A stretch of 9,279 nucleotides of DNA, taken from assembly GCA_016218635.1 (NCBI GenBank), contig JACRDJ010000052.1, forward strand, positions 1 to 9,279. The letters run 5' to 3'. Every line of letters begins with the position of its first letter. The first letter of the stretch is position 1. Made by a program: the position numbers and the translations under genes. The stretch comes from Candidatus Iainarchaeum sp. (GTDB lineage: Archaea; Iainarchaeota; Iainarchaeia; Iainarchaeales; JAFGBZ01). The notes beneath the pieces are model-generated. The model was not told the origin of the DNA, did no database searches, and saw nothing but the letters and a program-made list of their open reading frames with translations. Below are positions 1 through 5,686 of this stretch, in pieces.

Positions 1-316
1 GTATCTGAGTCGCGCGTAAGATCAGAAGGGTATGTGCAAAGTCTCCCATTCCGAAAACTCCAACCGCCATGAGATAGCGCCGGTATGTGGGAGGCAGTGC
101 TCTTATGCTTAAGATAAATTCCTTCCGCATGATACCATCGCGCTGTCGCTCGATCACCATGAAAGCAAAGACGAGTGTAGCAGCAATCCCTGGGATGAGC
201 GTGAGAAAAAAAACATCCCGGTAGCTCGCAAAACTGATGAGCCAGAGAGCAACGATGGGGCCAAGGACTGCGCCGAGAGTATCGAGCGCCCGATCAAAAC
301 CGAACGCCCTCCCCCC
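1..316 (-). CDS. Partial major facilitator superfamily (MFS) transporter, internal fragment
   Basis: The minus strand is open from base 316 through base 1 and translates as a typical MFS segment of about 105 residues. It begins GGRAFGFDRALDTLGAVLGP, the conserved loop into TM5. Hydrophobic stretches like TM5 and TM6 follow (ALWLISF, then LTLIPGIAATLVFAFMV), then a charged central loop (IERQRDGIMRKE) and the start of the second half (YRRYLMAVGVFGMGDFAHTL, TM7). Full members have about 400 residues and 12 helices, so both ends are missing. The C-terminal part runs off the window. The N-terminal part is cut at the C-run at 311-316; upstream in this frame only ATT follows before a TGA. The substrate cannot be told from this piece. 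It looks more like a bacterial MFS exporter than anything related to the rest of the window, and may be foreign or chimeric sequence. Family confidence is high; status as a working gene is very doubtful. Confidence 0.75.
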
Positions 317-318
317 AA

Positions 319-2412
319 TTCACCAATGAAACCATTGCCGGATACCCGGACCTGCGGAGCACGCTTTCATTCCATTCCACGCTGATGATGGACGGATACA
401 CCGAAGACTTCCGAAAGGACTTTGTGGACTATTTCACGAACGACACATTCGCCCGCCAGACGGCCCCGCCCGCATTCTTTGATCTGGACGGAAGAGGACA
501 CGGAATCGATGACCTGCTCAAAAACGGAAATATTACTTTCGAAACCGCCACCGGAAGCGACCGCCTGAATTCTCCCGGCGTCTACTCCGTGCAGATTCTC
601 GCCGACTTCCCCGAAAACTGGAAATTCTTCAAAGACAACGGGGACGCGCAGGCGAAAATCAGAATCCGGTTCGAAAAAATCGGTGACCCCGGCGTTTCAT
701 CCCCCCTGTATTTCATTCCCCTGGATGGCCGCGTGGGCCTCGTCGGCAACGCGTACTCCCGCCAAGGGTACGGAACCGTGTTTGATTTGGAGAACCCCGC
801 GCAGGAAATACCCGTACTCGAAGACCCCTCCCAGGGAGGATTCCGCATCTACCCCGACCTTGACTCCAACCCCCTCCTGCGCATTAATGCCTCCACCCGC
901 ACGGACCTGGGTTCCCTGAACACATTCCCGCAATCCCGCGGCGTGCTCTTATCCATTGACGGCCAGCCCACGCCCACCCTCACATACGCCCCCAGCATTC
1001 CGACCCCCATCCTCCTCAAAACCACGCAGGAAACAGTCACAAACCAGCCCGTGCACTCATACTTCTCGCCGTTTGAAAACGGAACCCCGGTACAGACCGG
1101 CGCTTATTTCGGTTACTGGAACGGCGGCGGCCAATGCCTGAACTTTGACGGCAGCCCCATCCGGGACTCATTCAATTACACGGTGGACCGCAAAGCGGAC
1201 TCATCGGACGCCTCATTCACGCCCAACCCCGACACCGCGTACGCGCTGGACTGGACGAACGTCAGCAAACCCGGCAACGTCTACCTCTACAGCATCCTCT
1301 ACTCCTCTCCCCAAAACCCGTCCGGACTCCTGACCACCAGCCCCTCTACGCAATTCCGCTCCAACTACCAGGATTATGCGCAAAGCCTGCAAACCAACAC
1401 CGCCCAGCAGATGCCGGTGGAACAGCAGGCCACCTCCATCCAGAAAATACTTGGCCTCCTCGCACAGAAAAAAGTCTGCGTAATTCAGACCATGGCCAGC
1501 GCCACCTACTACTGGGACGAAAACAGCATCCTGCACGAAAACGGAAACCAGCCCCAAAGCATCATGAACGAAGTGAACGCACTCGTGCCCGGAGAAAGCT
1601 GCATCGGGACAACCGGATCCAATTACGGGACCAGCATGCATCTCGAACCCCATACCGAACCAAACAGCAACTATATCGATTACTTTGAGGTGAGCTTTGA
1701 TGTCCGGAAAAACGGAATTACACTCACGGAAGACCAGCTGCGTGAAGAAAACTTATTGGGAACCATTTCATTTGAAGGAAGAGAAAGCACACACCCCAAC
1801 AACGCAGGGTCACTCCGAAGAAGCAACGAATACACCAATGATCCCATCCGGATAGATCCCCGCTATTTCATTGATGCAACCGATTGCACCTCCAATGGCA
1901 GCACCCCCGGATACCATTGCACGCTCCCCATCGCCTACCAGCTATTCACTCAAACTTCACAACAATTGGTTGCACAGACACATGAAAGCATGAGCTTTGA
2001 ATCCGAAAGTACAGGTCCGGCAGCCCCGAACATTCCCGCTACGCTCGGTTTTCGGATTAGCGTACACGCCACCAGCCCAGGGGCCATCGGCATCAACGAT
2101 CCCTTCACCATAACACCCCAGATTACCCAAAACGGACAACCTGCGGAGGACATTGACCTGCAGAGATGGAACCTGATCGGGCGCATTTTATGGCCCCATT
2201 CCTCCCGCGAAAGCAGCCCGGATGCCCGGGGCACATACGTTAAGTTGCCCATTACACTTTTCGTTGGCAGCTATCTCTCCGACAATGATCCCTGTGTTCA
2301 AACAAACGGCGCACGGCTGTGCAATATTCCGATTCAATACGATCTCATCAATCCCAACACCAACGCTGTAATTGCCACGGACACCGCTGACGCCACCGTG
2401 AGGACAAATTAG
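319..2412 (+). CDS. Large beta-rich extracellular protein, 5' end missing
   Basis: I do not recognise this family. The first in-frame ATG is at 385 (MMDGYTEDF), but the frame is open upstream and reads protein-like from 319 (FTNETIAGYPDLRSTLSFHS). The true start was therefore probably lost at the junction near 316, and 385 is likely internal. The roughly 697 visible residues are rich in Thr, Ser, Pro, Asn and Gly with many Asn-X-Ser/Thr sequons, few charged clusters and no internal membrane segment. This suits a secreted or surface protein of beta-sandwich type. Seven cysteines sit in spaced positions (GGQCLNF, KKVCVIQ, ESCIG, TDCTSN, YHCTL, DPCVQ, RLCNIP), and the last four look like two disulphide pairs. 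The C-terminus (DATVRTN) has no anchor, so any anchor or signal peptide would lie in the missing N-terminus. The next gene begins 16 bases after the stop, suggesting one operon with the membrane proteins. A role as the exterior component of an envelope complex is inference. Confidence 0.7.
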   Translation, partial: FTNETIAGYPDLRSTLSFHSTLMMDGYTEDFRKDFVDYFTNDTFARQTAPPAFFDLDGRGHGIDDLLKNGNITFETATGSDRLNSPGVYSVQILADFPENWKFFKDNGDAQAKIRIRFEKIGDPGVSSPLYFIPLDGRVGLVGNAYSRQGYGTVFDLENPAQEIPVLEDPSQGGFRIYPDLDSNPLLRINASTRTDLGSLNTFPQSRGVLLSIDGQPTPTLTYAPSIPTPILLKTTQETVTNQPVHSYFSPFENGTPVQTGAYFGYWNGGGQCLNFDGSPIRDSFNYTVDRKADSSDASFTPNPDTAYALDWTNVSKPGNVYLYSILYSSPQNPSGLLTTSPSTQFRSNYQDYAQSLQTNTAQQMPVEQQATSIQKILGLLAQKKVCVIQTMASATYYWDENSILHENGNQPQSIMNEVNALVPGESCIGTTGSNYGTSMHLEPHTEPNSNYIDYFEVSFDVRKNGITLTEDQLREENLLGTISFEGRESTHPNNAGSLRRSNEYTNDPIRIDPRYFIDATDCTSNGSTPGYHCTLPIAYQLFTQTSQQLVAQTHESMSFESESTGPAAPNIPATLGFRISVHATSPGAIGINDPFTITPQITQNGQPAEDIDLQRWNLIGRILWPHSSRESSPDARGTYVKLPITLFVGSYLSDNDPCVQTNGARLCNIPIQYDLINPNTNAVIATDTADATVRTN

Positions 2413-2428
2413 AACCGGTGAAAAGAAC

Positions 2429-2797
2429 ATGAACCCTGCACTCCCCTTCCTCCTCTTCACCGAGCTCTGGACGGATTTCAACTTAATCCTCAAAGTCATG
2501 GTACTTCTCACCATCATTTCCTGGGTGAAAAACCATGTCACCTCCCCCGTGATGGCGGTCGTGATCACAGGGGTTTTAAGCATCATCATCCTCTTTGATT
2601 TCTGGAGATTCTTCGGCGGAATCTACGTGCTCTACATGCTGGTGATGTTTGGAATCAGCGGAGTCATCGTGGACTTCTTCTTTGTCACCCAGAACATGGG
2701 CGCCCCCGGACACGTCAAGAACTCGCCCGTGAGCTCCGGCGCCGAATTCCTCGCCAAACGCCCCATGCACCGCCCCGGCGGGCCCCCCGGAGGATAA
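2429..2797 (+). CDS. Small membrane protein, about three TM helices, Gly/Pro tail
   Basis: This 122-residue protein is unassigned. A GGTGA ribosome site at 2417-2421 lies 7 bases before the ATG, which supports this start. Hydrophobic stretches at about residues 20-38 (LILKVMVLLTIISWV), 41-58 (AVVITGVLSIIILF) and 63-87 (YVLYMLVMFGISGVIVDFFFV) predict three membrane helices. The last 30 or so residues are hydrophilic and end in a Pro/Gly run after KRPMHR. The gene starts 16 bases after the large extracellular-type protein and its stop is 3 bases before the next start, so all three are probably co-transcribed. Size and topology resemble the small inner-membrane parts of secretion or conjugation machines, but no sequence motif proves this. 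The coding call is firm; function is unknown. Confidence 0.8.
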   Translation: MNPALPFLLFTELWTDFNLILKVMVLLTIISWVKNHVTSPVMAVVITGVLSIIILFDFWRFFGGIYVLYMLVMFGISGVIVDFFFVTQNMGAPGHVKNSPVSSGAEFLAKRPMHRPGGPPGG

Positions 2798-2800
2798 TGC

Positions 2801-3130
2801 ATGAACCAACGCGGCATCCCCATGGTATTGCTTCTCCTGCTGGGGTTCCTGGCACTCGCACTCGTACCCGTGGTACTCTCCCTCGCATTCTGGCAGGTTA
2901 AACTCGTCATGCAGCTGATCCTGGTATTCGTGGTATTCACCACCGTGCGCTCCTACCTGGGCGACGGCCCCCTCACCATCGTCTTCTCCGCCATCCTCAT
3001 CTACATCCTCGTATTCAAATGGTTCTTCATTACATCCAGCGTGTGGGTATTCTCCTTCCTGATGGGATTCGGATTCCTCTCCGTCATCGTATGGGGAATC
3101 GGAACCCGGCTACGGGAGTATACGACATAA
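2801..3130 (+). CDS. Small membrane protein, three to four TM helices
   Basis: This 109-residue protein is almost entirely hydrophobic. Stretches at about residues 8-31 (VLLLLLGFLALALVPVVLSL), 35-50, 55-72 (IVFSAILIYILVF) and 76-100 (VWVFSFLMGFGFLSVIVWGI) predict three or four helices, followed by a short basic end (TRLREYTT). A strong GGAGGA ribosome site (2789-2794) overlaps the end of the preceding gene and lies 6 bases before the ATG, so 2801 is preferred over the internal ATG at 2822. It follows the previous gene by 3 bases and is surely co-transcribed with it. No catalytic residue is visible. It is the last gene before the AT-rich protease cassette. Function unknown; it probably works with its membrane-protein neighbours. 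Confidence 0.8.
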   Translation: MNQRGIPMVLLLLLGFLALALVPVVLSLAFWQVKLVMQLILVFVVFTTVRSYLGDGPLTIVFSAILIYILVFKWFFITSSVWVFSFLMGFGFLSVIVWGIGTRLREYTT

Positions 3131-3194
3131 CGGGTATTGCTAAATTTGGTTGGAAGAAGCCATCCCGCCTGGATCGATTCTCAATTTGGTTAAC

Positions 3195-3209
3195 TTTATT
3201 AATAAATTT
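3195..3209 (+). promoter_or_regulatory. TATA-like promoter of the protease cassette
   Basis: TTTATTAATAAATTT is centred about 27 bases before the ATG at 3231. In archaea this spacing from TATA box to transcription start would put the mRNA 5' end at or next to the ATG. No Shine-Dalgarno sequence precedes that ATG, which agrees with a leaderless transcript. The cassette therefore seems to carry its own promoter rather than rely on the upstream membrane-protein genes. Confidence 0.5.
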
Positions 3210-3230
3210 GCTCTAAGTGTATAGGTTTGT

Positions 3231-3497
3231 ATGAAAAATGAAAAAGACCTATTGAAGGAAGAAATCGAAACATACTACACTGAAAAAAGGCGGCTTGTTG
3301 AGCAAAATAACGGTAAATTTGTTCTCATTAAAAAAAAATCAATTGTAGGGACATATGACGCTCAGACCGATGCAATCAGAGATGGTATAACTAAGTTCGG
3401 AAATACCCCTTTCCTGGTTAAAAAAATTGAAGAAATAGAAACGCCGCAAAATTTTACTTCAAATCTGATAAGGCTGAATGAGTTATGCCTTCAATGA
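3231..3497 (+). CDS. Small Lys/Glu-rich partner protein of a retropepsin-like protease
   Basis: This 88-residue soluble protein has a charged N-terminal helix (about residues 2-24, EKDLLKEEIETYYTEKRRL) and then a compact alpha/beta core: GKFVLIKKKSIVGTYDAQ, then AIRDGITKFGNTPFLVKKI. The pattern of a strand, a G-T-Y turn, a helix carrying DAI..G...FG, and a strand ending PFLVKKI matches, from memory, a family of small proteins encoded directly upstream of aspartic-protease genes in bacteria. The 3' end overlaps the protease start by 13 bases, implying translational coupling. It could be an inhibitor, a substrate-recruiting partner or a scaffold for the protease; none of these is shown. Base composition is AT-rich (24 G+C in the first 70 bases by hand count), unlike the flanking genes, which suggests transfer. 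The gene call is strong; the partner role rests on gene order. Confidence 0.8.
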   Translation: MKNEKDLLKEEIETYYTEKRRLVEQNNGKFVLIKKKSIVGTYDAQTDAIRDGITKFGNTPFLVKKIEEIETPQNFTSNLIRLNELCLQ

Positions 3498-3922
3498 CGG
3501 TTACTCTCCAGAATCTGCATATGCAAGGCCCCTCTTTGGAGATACATTTTGCAGTAAGCCAGGAACTTGAGAGCGCATTGAAAAGAGACGGGAAATCTAC
3601 TCCTGAACCCATAAAAGTAAAATCCCTGATTGATACCGGTGCAACTTCATGTGTTGTTCAGGAAGAAATACCAAAAAAACTTGAATTGGCACCGGTTGGA
3701 AAAACAAAAATAGCTACTCCGTCCCATAACAATTACGAATGCTATCAATATTTTATGCGTCTGATTATATCACTCCCTGCAGGGCCATTGATCTATGAGG
3801 GTACATTTATTGCTGTTCCACTGGACGGACAGAATATTCAGTGCCTGATTGGCAGGGATTTTTTAGCTAACAGTGATCTTGTTTATACGGGTTATATGAA
3901 CCGGTTTACCCTCTCGTTGTAA
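3485..3922 (+). CDS. Retropepsin-like aspartic protease (clan AA)
   Basis: This 145-residue protein carries the family's diagnostic motif LIDTGATSCVV at about residues 48-58; the Asp of DTGA would be the catalytic residue. The second conserved element, CLIGRDFL (about residues 119-126), matches the hydrophobic-hydrophobic-Gly-Arg-Asp segment of retropepsin-like proteins. Such proteases have one catalytic Asp per chain and act as homodimers. Residues 1-40 form a beta-rich lead-in and the end is YTGYMNRFTLSL. There is no signal peptide, so it is expected in the cytoplasm. The start at 3485 (MPSMTV) overlaps the upstream gene by 13 bases. A second ATG at 3494 overlaps that gene's stop as ATGA and is an alternative, but MP-x-x-T-V fits the N-terminus recalled for relatives. 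The substrate is unknown. Fold assignment is strong; proteolytic activity is inferred from the intact motif. Confidence 0.88.
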   Translation: MPSMTVTLQNLHMQGPSLEIHFAVSQELESALKRDGKSTPEPIKVKSLIDTGATSCVVQEEIPKKLELAPVGKTKIATPSHNNYECYQYFMRLIISLPAGPLIYEGTFIAVPLDGQNIQCLIGRDFLANSDLVYTGYMNRFTLSL

Positions 3923-3923
3923 A

Positions 3924-3934
3924 GGATTTTTTAG
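3924..3934 (+). terminator. T-run terminator after the protease gene
   Basis: A run of six T (3927-3932) begins 5 bases after the protease stop. Archaeal transcription often ends at such T-tracts without a hairpin. The 11-mer GGATTTTTTAG found here also occurs inside the protease gene at 3856-3866, so a T-run alone is weak evidence. Confidence 0.35.
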
Positions 3935-3971
3935 GGGGAAAGCTTAAGCCACAACAAAACCCTTAAAAACA

Positions 3972-3988
3972 CTAATAATTAATTATAG
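3972..3988 (+). promoter_or_regulatory. TATA-like promoter of the second membrane-protein cluster
   Basis: An AT-rich block with AATAATTAATTATA lies about 25 bases upstream of the tandem TTG codons that begin the next gene. It is the only TATA-like element between the protease gene and the four membrane-protein genes, so these are probably transcribed from here. Confidence 0.4.
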
Positions 3989-3997
3989 TACGTGAAC

Positions 3998-4004
3998 AGG
4001 TGAT
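3998..4004 (+). promoter_or_regulatory. Ribosome binding site directly abutting a TTG start
   Basis: AGGTGAT is exactly complementary to the AUCACCU of the archaeal 16S rRNA 3' end. It touches TTG at 4005 and is three bases from TTG at 4008. The spacing is shorter than usual, so the site may not be used if transcription starts near 4005-4010, as the TATA position suggests. It nevertheless argues that translation begins at one of these TTG codons, since no ATG lies near. Confidence 0.4.
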
Positions 4005-4346
4005 TTGTTGGCTGTTCTTTCAGCGTCCATTGAAATCCTTCTCATCTTAGGTGTCCTGGTATGGGCATTCGGGTGGGAACAAAAGAATCTGGGAAAAAGC
4101 AAGCTCTTGGTGTTATTCGGCCTCACCATTGCCTATTTTCTGGTCCAAGACATTACGGACTTCATCTGGCTGGGCCTCATCGCCATTCTGCTGACCATGC
4201 TCCCGCTGGAAACATTATTCAAGTTTTCCGCCCCCGCAGCGGCCTCCGCGCATGAAAGCGGAGAACACAAAGCTCCGGCCGAAGACCACGGACACGAAGC
4301 ACACAGTGGGCATGAGGAACATGGCGGCGGACACGGACACCACTGA
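4005..4346 (+). CDS. Small membrane protein with His-rich tail (paralogue A)
   Basis: This 113-residue protein is unassigned. Three hydrophobic stretches (about residues 7-25, 33-49 and 53-72) predict three membrane helices. The loop after the first contains VWAFGWEQKNLGKSKL, which matches VWVFGWARENLGSDKL in the gene at 4404, so the two are diverged tandem copies. From about residue 83 the protein becomes a hydrophilic tail with ten histidines in its last 31 residues, interspersed with Gly, Glu and Ala and ending HGHH. Such tails bind divalent metals in known proteins; here that is only inferred. The start is TTG at 4005 or 4008, chosen because an AGGTGAT site abuts it and no ATG is available nearby. 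It begins a run of four membrane-protein genes and follows the AT-rich protease cassette. Function unknown. Confidence 0.78.
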   Translation: MLAVLSASIEILLILGVLVWAFGWEQKNLGKSKLLVLFGLTIAYFLVQDITDFIWLGLIAILLTMLPLETLFKFSAPAAASAHESGEHKAPAEDHGHEAHSGHEEHGGGHGHH

Positions 4347-4369
4347 ATTCTGTTTTCCGCAAAGTAAAT

Positions 4370-4388
4370 TAATGGGTTTCTCCCATTA
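4370..4388 (+). repeat. 7-bp perfect inverted repeat in the intergenic gap
   Basis: TAATGGG and CCCATTA flank a 5-base loop, ending 15 bases before the ATG at 4404. An AT-rich TATA-like stretch (AAGTAAATTAAT, 4362-4373) touches its left arm, so the repeat could be an operator between TATA box and transcription start, or an RNA hairpin in the gap between two paralogous genes. No T-run follows it, so it is not a bacterial-type terminator. Confidence 0.35.
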
Positions 4389-4403
4389 CTGGAATGAAAC
4401 CAT

Positions 4404-4661
4404 ATGTTCTGGCTTGCTTCCCTGATGGATTCCGTTGAAACCGCATTATTGCTCTGGATTCTGGTGTGGGTGTTTGGCTGGGCGCGGGAAAACCTGGGCT
4501 CGGACAAGCTGGCCATCCTGTTTGCGCTGATTGTGGTGTACCTGACATTTTATCAGTTTCCTGGACTCATCTGGCTCATGGTGGCGCTGGTGGCTGTCTC
4601 CGCAATCGGAATCGGGACCGCACTGGGGCTTAACCCGTTCCGGGAACCGGGGCTGAGGTAA
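4404..4661 (+). CDS. Small membrane protein without tail (paralogue B)
   Basis: This 85-residue protein has three hydrophobic stretches (about residues 10-24, 33-50 and 53-74). It shares with the gene at 4005 the order helix, VW-x-FGW, two residues, charged loop with NLG, KL, then LF-x-L, so it is a diverged copy of that gene's membrane core. It lacks the His-rich tail and ends in NPFREPGLR. No clear ribosome site precedes the ATG, so it may be read from a short or leaderless transcript, or by coupling across the 57-base gap. The next gene begins 4 bases after the stop. Two related membrane proteins in a row suggest subunits that form a hetero-oligomer; this is inference. Function unknown. 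Confidence 0.75.
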   Translation: MFWLASLMDSVETALLLWILVWVFGWARENLGSDKLAILFALIVVYLTFYQFPGLIWLMVALVAVSAIGIGTALGLNPFREPGLR

Positions 4662-4665
4662 ACGC

Positions 4666-4998
4666 ATGGACAGCTTAACGCTCCTGATTGCCATCCTGCT
4701 CATGATCATCGGGCTCACGTACGGGGCCACCTGGATTGTGCTGGCCGTCATCGCCATCGTCGTGCTGACCTCCCGCAGCCTCATGACCCTGCTAATTATG
4801 GTCGGCGGAGCCGGCGTCATTTATTTCATGGCCGGAAGCGGAATGGACCTTACCGCGATCTGGCCCATCCTGGTTTTTGGACTCATCATCGTCAGCCTCG
4901 CGTTCAACAAGGATGAAGCCCCCAAACAGCCCGACATGATGGGCGGGGACATGAGCGGATTCGGCGGCCTGGGCGGAATGATGGGCGGATACCAGTAG
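4666..4998 (+). CDS. Small membrane protein with Met/Gly-rich tail
   Basis: This 110-residue protein has four hydrophobic stretches (about residues 4-18, 20-35, 40-56 and 63-81), several with short turns. Its tail of about 26 residues after FNKDEAPKQPD is almost only Gly, Met, Asp and Phe, including DMMGGDMSGFGGLGGMMGG. Gly/Met-rich tails are flexible; Met clusters can bind copper in known proteins, but nothing here proves it. A GAGGT ribosome site at the end of the preceding gene supports the ATG at 4666. The gap to the gene before is 4 bases and to the gene after 8 bases, so all are co-transcribed. It shows no clear similarity to the two paralogues upstream. Function unknown. Confidence 0.78.
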   Translation: MDSLTLLIAILLMIIGLTYGATWIVLAVIAIVVLTSRSLMTLLIMVGGAGVIYFMAGSGMDLTAIWPILVFGLIIVSLAFNKDEAPKQPDMMGGDMSGFGGLGGMMGGYQ

Positions 4999-5006
4999 GT
5001 GTTCGC

Positions 5007-5363
5007 ATGCCCTCCAAGACCACCATCAAAATCCTGCTGGTTTCCACGATCCTGTTTTTATTTAACGCGTTCACCCTGGCCGCACTCACCTTCGCGCTTG
5101 CATTCGTGTATGCCTTAATGGACCTCACCGGCTCCACGAAATCATTCGCCCAAATCGGGGCCGAAATCAAAAAAGAGGTGGCTGCCGAGAAAAAGAAAAT
5201 CAAGAAAGCCCACACCTGGTACCCCGGCGCCCGGGTGAAGGCATTCTTCCGGAACGTAGCCAGCCTCTTTGACTTCCGAAAAAAAGAAGGCGGCGGCTCC
5301 GCCCACGCAGCCTCTCCCCCGGCCGACCACGGAGGCGGGCACGGGGAACACGGACATCACTGA
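5007..5363 (+). CDS. Membrane-anchored basic protein with His-rich tail
   Basis: This 118-residue protein has one long or two closely packed hydrophobic helices (about residues 8-37). A cytoplasm-like basic and acidic helical segment follows (EIKKEVAAEKKKIKKAHTWY), then an aromatic and basic amphipathic stretch (KAFFRNVASLFDFRKK). The tail is Gly- and His-rich, with six histidines in its last 19 residues, ending GEHGHH much like the unrelated membrane protein at 4005. An AGGTG site overlapping the previous stop supports the ATG at 5007. It is the last gene of the array; two hairpins follow its stop within 40 bases. The shared tail type suggests a common ligand, perhaps a metal, in one complex; this is inference. 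No family recognised. Confidence 0.75.
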   Translation: MPSKTTIKILLVSTILFLFNAFTLAALTFALAFVYALMDLTGSTKSFAQIGAEIKKEVAAEKKKIKKAHTWYPGARVKAFFRNVASLFDFRKKEGGGSAHAASPPADHGGGHGEHGHH

Positions 5364-5686
5364 CGCCGACACGTCCGGCGGGTACGGACATCCCTTTCAG
5401 GGAAGTGTGCTTCGCAGGAACTTCGGTGAATACGAGGACTCCCTCCAGGAGGCCATGCCACGCATGCCTGTTTCGCCAGACAGACACGAGTGCTCCGTCG
5501 TTTCACCCGCTTGCGCCGAGTACCCACACGATGCATGGCCAGTGCTTCGCCGTTTTCGTCCGGTGCCGCTTCCGCCCGGAAGAAACAGTGGACGACCTCC
5601 GGTCAGCCGTACTCAACTCCACCGTTTTCACCAGCCGTATTCATTTAAATCAAGTTGGACAAAATTCACTATAGTGACCAAATAAT
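5364..5686. other. Gene-poor stretch with several hairpins
   Basis: No convincing gene lies in these 323 bases. Three perfect stems stand out: GTCCG/CGGAC (5373-5389, loop 7), TCCCT/AGGGA (5391-5403, loop 3) and CTTCC/GGAAG (5569-5582, loop 4). The first two directly follow the last gene of the membrane array and may end or stabilise its transcript. Open frames exist on the plus strand (for example GTG at 5405 to 5674), but they lack ribosome sites and a recognisable fold. I found no tRNA-like T-arm and no SRP or RNase P RNA core. The last 45 bases are AT-rich and hold the promoter of the next gene. Confidence 0.4.
5644..5677 (+). promoter_or_regulatory. TATA box and 12-bp palindromic operator candidate
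   Basis: TTTAAA at 5644-5649 is followed about 26 bases later by the perfect palindrome TCACTATAGTGA (5666-5677). The palindrome thus covers the predicted transcription start and ends 9 bases before the ATG at 5687. A protein bound there would block transcription, the usual layout for autoregulated toxin-antitoxin operons. Confidence 0.5.

Noticed and set aside
1213..1653. Minus-strand open frame of 146 codons inside the large extracellular-protein gene
   Set aside because: It mirrors the plus-strand gene, has a Gly/Val-rich composition typical of an antisense shadow, and lacks a ribosome site or TATA box.
3142..3191. Repeated AATTTGGTT (3143-3151 and 3183-3191) as possible insertion-site duplication for the AT-rich cassette
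   Set aside because: Both copies lie on the same side of the cassette and no copy is seen on the right side, so it cannot be a target-site duplication.
3019..3216. Plus-strand open frame of 65 codons running past the end of the membrane protein at 2801
   Set aside because: It starts out of frame inside a firm gene and has no ribosome site; only its last part lies in intergenic DNA.
5405..5674. Plus-strand open frame of 89 codons (GTG start) between the membrane array and the HicB-like gene
   Set aside because: No ribosome site, many Cys/Arg/His in the first half and no recognisable fold. Its last third has plausible codon use, so it is kept only as a possible gene remnant within the gene-poor stretch.
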